Below, piece by piece: positions 35,654 through 43,380 of a DNA stretch of 64,000 nt. Made by a program: the position numbers and the translations under genes. This DNA is from Psychromonas sp. SP041. Lineage in GTDB: Bacteria; Pseudomonadota; Gammaproteobacteria; Enterobacterales; Psychromonadaceae. Below the pieces are notes generated by a model that ran no database searches, was not told where the DNA came from, and saw nothing but the letters and a program-made list of their open reading frames with translations. Each line of letters begins with the position of its first letter. The first letter of the stretch is position 1. The stretch is taken from positions 1-64,000 of the forward strand of contig NZ_CBRF02000005.1 in NCBI RefSeq assembly GCF_000470315.2, given 5' to 3'.

Positions 35654-36023
35654 CAGCGTCTCAAAGTCAAAGCTCTTTTATTAGGTTGGTAATAACATTG
35701 TTCGAGTTCGTATTTTTATAAAAGAGTAAACAAAGCACAAAACATTGCTCAACGTGGCTACAATTTCTCGCCGTCTAGTTTTCCCAAATAATGAATTGCT
35801 TTTAGCAAAGCCAAACAGGATGTTTGGATTAGGCTCGTTTGACACATGGATGTGCCGCAAGAGTCGAGCGTTATAAAAGCAATTTATTATTTGGATTAGA
35901 AAACGCTCGGTGTCAGTTTCTTTGCCGCCTTTCTTTTCTGATAAAAGAAAGATGTGTCGCCGACAGAGCGAAAACACTGATAATAAATATCAAGCTGATT
36001 GGATGAGCGTAGACGAACCCAAC
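35654..36023 (+). repeat. Dispersed repeat, copy 1
   Basis: About 370 bp shared with 39857-40150, 40326-40745 and 40785-41225: a head part (CTCAAAGTCAAAGC onward), then GTCTAGTTTTCCCAAATAAT and a tail AAACACTGATAATAAATAT. It contains hairpins CCAAACAGGATGTTTGG (35811-35827) and GACACATGGATGTGCC (35841-35856), both with a GGA loop. This is the most diverged copy; its tail lacks the GGCCTTTCCTTTGC segment. Short reading frames here are products of the repeat. Confidence 0.75.
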
Positions 36024-36114
36024 ATCAAATGATGTATCGATGCCCCGTACTTTATGTACTTTTAATGCAAATAATCTAGATGTTAACTGGTGGACTTATA
36101 AAAATGCTCTAGAA

Positions 36115-37407
36115 TTATTCAACTCTATTTCTTCCTAATGATTTTGCTTTATACAGCGCTTCATCTGCATGTTTCAACGTTGTGGTAATATTTTCATCCC
36201 TTGCAGAAAACTCAGCAACACCAATGCTAATAGTGTATTTAATGTTGCCCAGCGCTGTATGTATTTCAATGTTTTCAATAGAAATTCTTATTCGTTCAGC
36301 TAACTTTTGAGAAGAAATCAAACTTGTTTCAGGTAAAAGAATTGCAAACTCTTCGCCTCCTATCCTAAATAAACTATCTTGCTGGCGAATTGTTTGTTTG
36401 ATGATTGATACCGTTTCTATTATTGCTTTATCGCCAAGGGCATGACCGTAAATATCATTAATAACTTTAAAGTGGTCAATATCTAGCATTAAAATAGTAT
36501 AAGGCTTAACACCTCTTCTACATCTGGCAAACTCTTCATTACCAACTAAATCAAACTGTCTACGATTAAATGCGCCCGTAAGAGGATCTGTGACAGAAAT
36601 TAACTGTAATTGTTTATTTTGCTCAGTAATTTTTTTTTCTGCTTCGACTCTTAAACTAATATCTCGTAGAATTCCACAAAAAATACGACCACGCTTACTC
36701 ACCCAATTTGAGACTGATAGCGAAAGAGGAAAGGTATCTCCATTTTTTCGTAAGCCTTCAACCTCCACCGTTTTTCCAACTATTTTACTTTGCTTCTCGC
36801 TAGATATATTGGCAACACCATTAAAGTGACTTTTGCGCATATTTTTCGGAATGATGATGCTGACGGACTGACCTATGGCTTCTTCTTCTGTATAACCAAA
36901 TAAATGAGTCGCCGCATTGTTCCAAGATAAAATAGTAGAGTCATCATCCATAGTGATAATTGCATCTATAGCGGTTTCAGTAATATTTCGTATTTCAGAA
37001 ATATAATCATCAATACGTGCTTTAGCCTCATGCAGCATCGCATTATCACGAATAGAGACCAAAACTTGGAACTGTTGTTCAGCACCTTGAAATGGTGATA
37101 AGCCAATACTCACTGGAATATCATTATCCAATTTAGTTTTTGCAGTTAAATCAACATACTTGCCCATTTCACGTATGGTTGGATTATCAAAGAAAGATTG
37201 ACGAAGTGATGCATGTTTATGACGATATTGGTTTGGTACCAAAACCTCTATTGGCTGTCCTATTAGTTCACCAGTAGGATATTCAAATAATTTATCGGCT
37301 CTAAGGTTAGTGTGAGTAATGATACCATGCTCACTAATAATGATAGTTGCATCTATTGCGATCTCTATGAACTCACTTATCCCACTACTATGCATATGGT
37401 TTTTCAT
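36115..37407 (-). CDS. Diguanylate cyclase with two PAS domains
   Basis: A 430-residue cytoplasmic signalling protein with no membrane segment. PAS 1 spans about residues 8-125 (TNLRADKLFEYPTGELIGQPIEVLVP), PAS 2 about 137-258 (ILSWNNAATHLFGYTEEEAIGQ) and GGDEF about 268-428. The active site is GGEEF in FRIGGEEFAIL, and RQQD five residues earlier is an intact c-di-GMP inhibitory I-site. DPLTGAFNRRQFD starts the cyclase domain. It should make c-di-GMP in response to a signal sensed by the PAS domains. It sits in the accessory block and is not obviously linked to purine use. Confidence 0.9.
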   Translation of the reverse strand: MKNHMHSSGISEFIEIAIDATIIISEHGIITHTNLRADKLFEYPTGELIGQPIEVLVPNQYRHKHASLRQSFFDNPTIREMGKYVDLTAKTKLDNDIPVSIGLSPFQGAEQQFQVLVSIRDNAMLHEAKARIDDYISEIRNITETAIDAIITMDDDSTILSWNNAATHLFGYTEEEAIGQSVSIIIPKNMRKSHFNGVANISSEKQSKIVGKTVEVEGLRKNGDTFPLSLSVSNWVSKRGRIFCGILRDISLRVEAEKKITEQNKQLQLISVTDPLTGAFNRRQFDLVGNEEFARCRRGVKPYTILMLDIDHFKVINDIYGHALGDKAIIETVSIIKQTIRQQDSLFRIGGEEFAILLPETSLISSQKLAERIRISIENIEIHTALGNIKYTISIGVAEFSARDENITTTLKHADEALYKAKSLGRNRVE

Positions 37408-37463
37408 TTTTTCATCAAACCTTAGTTGCTACTGGGCGAAAAATTATATTATAGACTATACAT

Positions 37464-37542
37464 TATAAGATGAACCGCCCACGCGGATCCGCATGCAGGG
37501 TGGTGTTGGGCTTGAGGTTAGATACCTCCGGCTACCTTATTA
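37464..37542 (+). mobile_element. Group II intron 3'-end remnant A
   Basis: The segment reads GATGAACCGCC, then the domain V-like GCGGATCCGCATGCAGG-GTGGTGTTG, then a domain VI-like GAGGTTAGATACCTC stem and CGGCTACC. It matches 38805-38878 closely. Nothing of the maturase or the 5' domains precedes it, so it is a 5'-truncated scar. Confidence 0.6.
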
Positions 37543-37768
37543 TACATTTTATATACGGGACAAAATTTGAGTACATGGGTTTGCTTTGATAGTTTTCAAC
37601 TATTGCAATATACCCTTAATTTTCAAATCATTTTTCTGTTTTACGTTTCAATAGTTCCACATTAGCCCCTTCGTAATATTAACTGGAAAAAACCAGAGGG
37701 CTATAATCGTATAGCGATGCCGCAGTTTTGTTTTAGTTGAATTGACTTGCTATATGCCATTAAGCTAA

Positions 37769-37790
37769 CATGTACAAATTAACGTACATG
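37769..37790. promoter_or_regulatory. YefM-type operator
   Basis: CATGTAC and GTACATG form an inverted repeat spaced by 8 bp and include a TGTACA core and a CGTACA near-copy, as in known yefM operators. It lies 18 bp ahead of the antitoxin ATG. Confidence 0.65.
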
Positions 37791-37808
37791 AACAGATTGG
37801 AGTTAACC

Positions 37809-38060
37809 ATGGATGCAATAAGCTATACAGCAGCTAGAGCAAATTTAGCAAACACAATGGCGCATGTTTGTAATGATCATGCTCCAATAATTATTACTCG
37901 TAAGAGTGAAGCTCCCGTTGTGATGATGTCTTTAGAAGACTATAACGCAATGGAAGAAACCACATATTTACTGAGATCTCCTGCTAATGCAATACATCTA
38001 CTTGATTCAATTGCCGAACTTGAAGCTGGCAATGGAACAGAACGAGAGCTTATTGAATGA
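37809..38060 (+). CDS. yefM: YefM-type antitoxin
   Basis: An 83-residue Phd/YefM antitoxin: MDAISYTAARANLANTMAHV and the block PIIITRKSEAPVVMMSLEDYNAMEET match E. coli YefM. The acidic tail (IAELEAGNGTERELIE) would bind YoeB. ATG 37809 is preferred to the upstream in-frame codon because that one lies inside the operator and the reading frame from 37809 gives the family length. It overlaps yoeB by 4 bp. Confidence 0.9.
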   Translation: MDAISYTAARANLANTMAHVCNDHAPIIITRKSEAPVVMMSLEDYNAMEETTYLLRSPANAIHLLDSIAELEAGNGTERELIE

Positions 38061-38317
38061 AGCCCACCTTTTCGACTAAAGCTTGGGAACAATATACATA
38101 TTGGCAAACAACCGATAAAAGAATATTGAAACGCATAAATTTACTGATTAAAGATATTCAACGAAGTCCAAATGAAGGAATTGGAAAACCAGAACCTTTA
38201 ATACATGGACTATCTGGATATTGGTCACGTCGTATTAATGATGAGCACAGAATCGTTTATAAATACAAAGATGAAACTATTCTAATTGCTCAACTGCGAT
38301 ACCATTACGGCATATAA
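38057..38317 (+). CDS. yoeB: YoeB-type mRNA interferase toxin
   Basis: An 86-residue toxin of the YoeB type. The family blocks FSTKAWEQYTYWQTTDKRILKRINLLIKDI, PEPLIHGLSGYWSRRINDEHRIVYK and the end LRYHYGI are all present. Catalytic Glu, Arg and the C-terminal His/Tyr are therefore kept. It cuts mRNA in the ribosomal A site when free of YefM. The pair looks intact. Confidence 0.92.
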   Translation: MKPTFSTKAWEQYTYWQTTDKRILKRINLLIKDIQRSPNEGIGKPEPLIHGLSGYWSRRINDEHRIVYKYKDETILIAQLRYHYGI

Positions 38318-38585
38318 CAGTGTAATTAATTAAAATCATTCCATATTTCCGGTAGATAGCAAAACACTCGGTGTCAGTTTCTTTACCGCCTTCCTTGTCT
38401 GGTAGATTCAACTCAAAAAAATACATTAAAAGTTAAAAGCTCTGTATCCCCGCGTGAAGCATACGAAGGAAAACATAAACACATAAGAGCAAAGAATGCA
38501 GACTAAAGTAAGCGCCCCAAAGTCAAAGCCGTTTTGCTAAGTTGGTAATAGTATTGTTCGAGTTCGTATTTTTATATTTTCATAA
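38316..38585 (+). repeat. Short repeat plus partial copies of the dispersed repeat
   Basis: AACAGTGTAATTAA and ATCATTCCATATTTCCGG-TAGATAG at 38316-38360 recur at 39615-39660 and, weaker, at 39755-39795. Pieces of the large repeat follow: a tail fragment (38366-38400) and a head fragment (about 38455-38585, with GCAAAGAATGCAGACTAAAG). No gene. Confidence 0.6.
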
Positions 38586-38878
38586 ATGATTGTAAAAGGC
38601 GAAAACCACGGACGAAAGTGAGATCATTGATCAAACTGGGAGTCAGTGAACGTTTAGCTATTTCCTGTGGGATCACCAGTAAAGGACCTTGTCGTAGTTC
38701 GAAAACCAAAGGGATCAATATAGCGATCAGTAATGAGTTTTTAGCCAGACAAGGTTTGATATCATTAAAGGATTTGTGGATTAATATTCACTATTCATCA
38801 TAAGATGAACCGCCCTGTGCGGAGCCGCATGCAGAGTGGTGTGGGGGCTGGAGGTTAGATACCTCCGGCTACCCGATT
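38586..38878 (+). pseudogene. Group II intron remnant B: maturase C-terminus plus domains V-VI
   Basis: The frame KRRKPRTKVRSLIKLGVSERL, continuing through SCGITSKGPCRSSKTKG and ARQGLISLKDLW to TAA near 38803, matches the C-terminal (D/maturase) end of group II intron reverse transcriptases. It has no reverse transcriptase domain and no proper start. It is followed by GATGAACCGCC, a domain V-like fold (GGAGCCGCATGCAGAG) and a domain VI-like stem GGAGGTTAGATACCTCC ending in CTACCCGAT. The 5' breakpoint falls at the dispersed repeat. It is a relic unable to splice or move by itself. Confidence 0.75.
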
Positions 38879-38888
38879 ATGAATATAA

Positions 38889-39140
38889 TTAGCAAATAGC
38901 CATAAGTTTACTCTTTAGGGATTCTGACAACTCACCTTTATCTTCAATTTCGGAGTATTGCTTTCTAAGTCGTGTAAGTACAACTATATAATCATTTAAC
39001 TCTTCTTCTGCATCATAAGCATCATCTTCATCGATATCATCAGATTCGACATACACACGAAGATACTCGATACTCCTAATGAGTGAATTAAAGATCACAA
39101 TGCATTCAGACCAATCAATTTCAGTAGTATTTATTTTCAT
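38889..39140 (-). CDS. Small acidic protein, probable antitoxin/immunity partner
   Basis: An 83-residue strongly acidic protein (ESDDIDEDDAYDAEEELND at about residues 32-50) with helical pattern and no recognised family. It starts 2 bp after the stop of the putative Tse2-like toxin gene, so the two form an operon. Size, charge and position fit an antitoxin or immunity protein that neutralises a basic toxin by direct binding. That role is inference from context. Confidence 0.5.
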   Translation of the reverse strand: MKINTTEIDWSECIVIFNSLIRSIEYLRVYVESDDIDEDDAYDAEEELNDYIVVLTRLRKQYSEIEDKGELSESLKSKLMAIC

Positions 39141-39142
39141 AA

Positions 39143-39580
39143 TTATGCTCTTTTACCTGATAATTTACTTTTATTTGTTGCCATTTCAGCAGAAGTGTTC
39201 ATTATTTTCTCTGCTTTTTCAAACATATCTTCAAGTAATGAAATGTATTCACTTTGTTTCATTCGCCTTGTAGCGACAATATGAACATGACCTAGCGTAA
39301 CTTTATCCACTGCAATAGCAAGCCCCGAAGGAATAATGGATTTTTCTTTAATTTTCCACCGGTTTTTCCCTCCATCAAATACCTCTGATGCAGAGACGCC
39401 TGCGTGTGAGGGTAGAACATAAACAATTCCAGTCCTAGAGTCTTTAGATAGTTTAGAGTCCTGTGGTCGAATATTACCATCCTTGTTAGTGAATTTCGGG
39501 ATTTCTGAATTACCATTTCGATACAGATCTCTTTCAATTTCTCTAATATCTGATATATAAAAATCTTTTTCTGTTTTCAT
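39143..39580 (-). CDS. Putative Tse2-like ADP-ribosyltransferase toxin
   Basis: A 145-residue protein with blocks in the same order as Pseudomonas aeruginosa Tse2: LYR near the start (about residues 18-20), a Gly-Val-Ser/Val-Phe-Asp region (VLPSHAGVSASEVFD, about 54-68), WKIKEKSIIPSGLAI (about 74-88), then HVHIVATRRMKQSEYISLLEDMFEKA (about 97-122) in the place of the Tse2 THYTIMPAKPMYREVL block. I read it as a member of the Tse2 toxin family, which acts inside cells. No secretion signal or type VI gene is nearby, so here it may act as a chromosomal toxin-antitoxin module with the acidic protein downstream. The family call is by eye. Confidence 0.5.
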   Translation of the reverse strand: MKTEKDFYISDIREIERDLYRNGNSEIPKFTNKDGNIRPQDSKLSKDSRTGIVYVLPSHAGVSASEVFDGGKNRWKIKEKSIIPSGLAIAVDKVTLGHVHIVATRRMKQSEYISLLEDMFEKAEKIMNTSAEMATNKSKLSGKRA

Positions 39581-39856
39581 TGTATAAATTTCTCCAAAGT
39601 TAGTGAATATTCATAACAGTGTAATTAAGTAGAATCATTCCGTATTTCCGGTGGATAGACAGAACACTCAATTTTATTTAAATTTGATAATAGAATGCTA
39701 AAATTAATAAACCAATCAGAATTTTAAAATAAAACTAAAATATTCATCATGTGGGTAGGTAGAATCATTCTTCATTTACCGCGGAAATACAGAAATATAT
39801 TTATTCTGTAGAGAGTGATCTTAAGTTTTGCCCAACAGAATAAAATTAACCTATAG

Positions 39857-40320
39857 CATTGCTCGATGTAGACGAACAATCCCGCCGTCTAGTTTTCCCA
39901 AATAATGAATTGTTTTTAGCAAAGCCAAACAGGATGTTTGGATTAGGCTCGTTTGGCACATGGATGTGCCGTAAGAACCGGTGCGTTATAAAAGCCATTT
40001 ATTATTTGGATCAGAAAACGCTCGGTTGGCCTTTCCTTTGCTTACTTTCCTTTTGGCCATTCAAAGGAAAGTAAAGTCGCCGACAGGGCGAAAACACTGA
40101 TAATAAATATCAAACTGACCGGATGAGCAAAGACGAATTCAACTCAAAGTAAATTTAGCTTAAAAAGTATTTTTAAAACAAAAAGGTATGGTTTCTTACG
40201 TTGAGCATAGGAAGGAAAATACACACAAAAGCAAAGAATGCAGACTAAAGTCAGCGGCTCAAAGTCAAAATTTTTTTTACTCAGTTGCTAAGGACATCGT
40301 TCGAGTTAGTATTTTTAGGT
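39857..40320 (+). repeat. Dispersed repeat, copy 2, plus an extra head segment
   Basis: Repeat body 39857-40150, with hairpins CCAAACAGGATGTTTGG (39925-39941) and GGCACATGGATGTGCC (39955-39970), and ACTTTCCTTT/AAAGGAAAGT arms near 40045-40075. A diverged head segment follows (40195-40320). A 71-codon frame here is translated repeat, not a credible gene. Confidence 0.8.
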
Positions 40321-40325
40321 TTTAA

Positions 40326-40745
40326 TAAACACACACAGGCAAAGAATGCAGACTAAAGTCAGCGCCCCAAAGTCAAAGCTGTTTTACAGAGATTGGTAAT
40401 TGTATTATTTGAGTTCGAATTTAAAAGTTTTATAAACATACAAAGGCAAAGCATAAAACATTGCTCTGCATGGCTACAACTCCCCGCCGTCTAGTTTTCC
40501 CAAATAATTAATTGCTTTTAGCAAAGCCAAACAGGATGTTTGGATTAGGCTCGTTTGGCACATGGATGTGCCGCAAGAGCCGGTGAGTTATAAAAGCAAT
40601 TTATTGTTTGGATTAGAAAACGTTCGGTTGGCCTTTCCTTTGCTTACTTTCCTTTTGGCCATTCAAAGGAAAGTAAAGTCGCCGACAGGGCGAAAACACT
40701 GATAATAAATATCAAACTGACCGGATGAGCGAAGACGAATCCAAC
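40326..40745 (+). repeat. Dispersed repeat, copy 3
   Basis: A full unit from GCAAAGAATGCAGACTAAAG to GACGAATCCAACTC, directly following the previous unit. Hairpins CCAAACAGGATGTTTGG (40527-40543) and GGCACATGGATGTGCC (40557-40572) are intact. Confidence 0.8.
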
Positions 40746-40784
40746 TCAAAGTAAATTAAGCTTAAAAAGTATGGTTTCTTACGT

Positions 40785-41225
40785 GAAGTATACGAAGCAA
40801 AAATAAAGACACACATGCAAAGAATGCAGACTAAAGTCAGCGCCCCAAAGTCAAAGCTGTTTTACAGAGATTGGTGATCGTATCGTTTGAGTGCATATCT
40901 TAGGCTTTCATAAAAGGGTAAGGGCAAAGCATAAAACATTGCTCAATGTGGACGAACAATCCCACCGTCTAGTTTTCCCAAATAATGAATTGCTTTTAGC
41001 AAAGCCAAACAGGATGTTTGGATTAGGCTCGTTTGGCACATGGATGTGCCGTAAGAGCCGGTGCGTTATAAAAGCAATTTATTATTTGGATTAGAAAACG
41101 CTCGGTTGGCCTTTCCTTTGCTTACTTTCCTTTTGGCCATTCAAAGGAAAGTAAAGTCGCCGACAGGGCGAAAACACTGATAATAAATATCAAACTGACC
41201 GGATGAGCGCAGACGAATTCAACTC
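40785..41225 (+). repeat. Dispersed repeat, copy 4
   Basis: A full unit, about 480 bp after copy 3, so copies 2-4 form a loose tandem. Hairpins CCAAACAGGATGTTTGG (41005-41021) and GGCACATGGATGTGCC (41035-41050) are unchanged while flanking bases vary. Between it and the permease stop (41343) there is only a weak hairpin. Confidence 0.8.
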
Positions 41226-41342
41226 TAAATACTAGATCCAGCACTAATAAAAAGCATAAAAAAAGCCATTGCTATCACCATAACAACAGCCAAATATTTC
41301 CTATTAAAAAAACAAAAGTAAGCGATTACCAACCTTGCAAGG

Positions 41343-42269
41343 TTAACTGCTCCTATGCCATGGTTTCCCTAATGCCATCGGTTCAAACAATTTCAAGCGT
41401 TGTTTATCTCGACTTAACATGACCAACACAACCAAGGTTGCAATGTACGGCATCATCGCTAATAAGTTAGATGAGATATCCCAGTTTAAGCCCTGTGCAA
41501 CGAGGTGCATGATGCTTGCAAAACCAAACAGGTAAGCGCCTAAAATGATGCGTTCAATACGCCAGCTTGCAAATACCACTAAAGTCAGTGCAATCCAACC
41601 TTTACCTGACACCATGCCCTCCGTCCACATTGGTGTATAAGCAATCGATAAGTAAGCACCTGCTAACCCCGCCATAGCCCCACCAAAGGCAACGGATAAA
41701 TAACGAATCAACATAACCGGTAGCCCTAAGTTACTCGCGACACTTGGATCTTCACCTACAGCACGAACCGATAAACCTTGACGGTGGTAACGGAAGAATA
41801 AATACACAACGACAATTAATACCCAGCTTAAATAGACAATGGCATTCTGTGAAAAAATAGCTTTACCTATGATGGGAATGTGCTGTAACTCTGCGATAGA
41901 AAGTGACGGTAATACAGAAATCTGTTTTCCTTCGTAATCATTGCCTAGGAAAGCAGATAAACCTGTTCCAAAGATAGTAAGTGCTAACCCAGCGGCGACT
42001 TGGTTCGCGTTAAGTTGTAATGCAATGACTGCAAATAAAAGTGACATTCCAATGCCGACTAACATGGCGAATGCAAAGCCCAGAATGTAACTATCAGTGT
42101 GATACATTGCGATAAAACCTGCGACCGCACCCATCAACATCATGCCTTCTTGGCCTAGGTTTAACACGCCACTTTTTTCACACACCATTTCACCTAAAGC
42201 GACTAATAAAAGCGGTGTGCCGGTCATGATCATGGCGTATAAAATATTTGTTATTAAATCAATATCCAT
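41343..42269 (-). CDS. BMP-type nucleoside ABC transporter permease
   Basis: A 308-residue inner-membrane permease of the BPD_transp_2 type with about eight hydrophobic segments. GEMVCEKSGVLNLGQEGMMLMGA (about residues 26-48) is the signature of the second permease in BMP-linked uptake systems, and SGKGWIALTLVVFASW (about 221-236) matches the EAA-like coupling region. It is the last gene of an ATPase-permease-permease operon, 22 bp after the previous permease. Likely cargo: nucleosides or purine bases. Confidence 0.87.
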   Translation of the reverse strand: MDIDLITNILYAMIMTGTPLLLVALGEMVCEKSGVLNLGQEGMMLMGAVAGFIAMYHTDSYILGFAFAMLVGIGMSLLFAVIALQLNANQVAAGLALTIFGTGLSAFLGNDYEGKQISVLPSLSIAELQHIPIIGKAIFSQNAIVYLSWVLIVVVYLFFRYHRQGLSVRAVGEDPSVASNLGLPVMLIRYLSVAFGGAMAGLAGAYLSIAYTPMWTEGMVSGKGWIALTLVVFASWRIERIILGAYLFGFASIMHLVAQGLNWDISSNLLAMMPYIATLVVLVMLSRDKQRLKLFEPMALGKPWHRSS

Positions 42270-42291
42270 CAGTTAATTTCCTTAATACTGT

Positions 42292-43380
42292 TTAATTTTT
42301 TGCCGTAGCAGTTAAACCTGAACGCTTAAACGTGAAGGCAATTCGGTAACGAATAAGCACGTCACAAGAGAGTAAGAAGAACAGTATCAATCCTTGTAAT
42401 ATTCCGCTTATTGACCTTGGTAAATTCAAGAGCATTTGCGACATTTCGCCACCCATAAACAGTAGTGCAATTAATAGCCCTGCTAAGGTTATGCCCACAG
42501 GGTGTAAACGCCCAAGAAAGGCAACAATGATCGCTGAGTAACCGTAACCTGGCGAAATGGCAGGTATTAATTGCCCTGTTGAGCCAGTCACAATAACGGC
42601 GCCCGCTAAACCCGCTAATGCCCCTGATACTAAAAATACCATTGCTGCTAATTTTTTCTGTTTGTAACCTGCCATGTGTGCAGCGGGTTTATCTAACCCG
42701 AGTACTTTGATTTGAAAACCTAAGAAAGTTTTACTCATGAATACCCACGTCACGACAAGTGCAAGTACCACTAATAATAAACCAACGTGTAAGCGCGTTC
42801 CTTCAAACAAAATAGGTAAGAGGGTGCTATCACCAAACAAGGCACTTTCTGGAAAGTTGTAGCCATTAGGATCTTTTAATGGCCCGTAGACTGCCCATAA
42901 CAATGTATTAAGTGCGATGTAGTTCATCATGATCGTCACTAACGTTTCATTACAATTTAAACGTAGATTCAAGAACGCTGATATACCTGAGCAAATCATG
43001 CCACCGACCATACCTGCTATTAATGTTAAAGGCATGGCCCAAGCGCTACTCGAATCAATAAATTGCAATGCCATTACTGTGCCGACTACTGCGCCGGTTA
43101 ACAGTTGACCTTCGGCGCCAATGTTCCAGATAGAAGCGCGGTAACATAAAGCTAAGCCATAGGCACAAAGTAGGATTGGTATTGCAACCACCAATAACTC
43201 AGTAACGCCATACCAATTGGCAATAGGGCTAATAAAAAACGTGTAAAGCGCTTCTACGGGATCTTTACCTAATGCCATGAATAAAATAGAGCTAGCAATT
43301 AAGGTTAAAAATACCGCTAAGATAGGCGATAAATATCCCCACTTAGCAGAGGCTTGAGCGCGAGGGACTAATTTAATCAT
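42292..43380 (-). CDS. BMP-type nucleoside ABC transporter permease
   Basis: A 362-residue permease with about nine hydrophobic segments. LCYRASIWNIGAEGQLLTGAVVG (about residues 77-99) is the first-permease signature of BMP-linked systems, and SPGYGYSAIIVAFLGRLHP (about 274-292) the coupling loop. ATG 43380 is chosen for its AAGGAG ribosome site; it overlaps the ATPase stop by 8 bp. It pairs with the downstream permease to form the channel. Confidence 0.87.
   Translation of the reverse strand: MIKLVPRAQASAKWGYLSPILAVFLTLIASSILFMALGKDPVEALYTFFISPIANWYGVTELLVVAIPILLCAYGLALCYRASIWNIGAEGQLLTGAVVGTVMALQFIDSSSAWAMPLTLIAGMVGGMICSGISAFLNLRLNCNETLVTIMMNYIALNTLLWAVYGPLKDPNGYNFPESALFGDSTLLPILFEGTRLHVGLLLVVLALVVTWVFMSKTFLGFQIKVLGLDKPAAHMAGYKQKKLAAMVFLVSGALAGLAGAVIVTGSTGQLIPAISPGYGYSAIIVAFLGRLHPVGITLAGLLIALLFMGGEMSQMLLNLPRSISGILQGLILFFLLSCDVLIRYRIAFTFKRSGLTATAKN

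Noticed and set aside
35681-35977. 98-codon minus-strand reading frame
   Set aside because: Lies entirely within repeat copy 1 on the antisense strand; no support as a gene.
37464-37542. attC site or rho-independent terminator
   Set aside because: The stem order and near identity to 38805-38878, which follows a maturase C-terminus, fit group II intron domains V-VI better.
39859-41094. Short proteins of about 70 residues (containing LAKPNRMFGLGSFGTWMCR) in two repeat copies
   Set aside because: They are translations of the dispersed repeat. The frame differs in length and start among copies, and the conserved feature is the hairpins, not the protein.
35654-41225. CRISPR array
   Set aside because: The repeats are about 300-480 bp, few, unevenly spaced and without short constant repeats and spacers; no cas genes.
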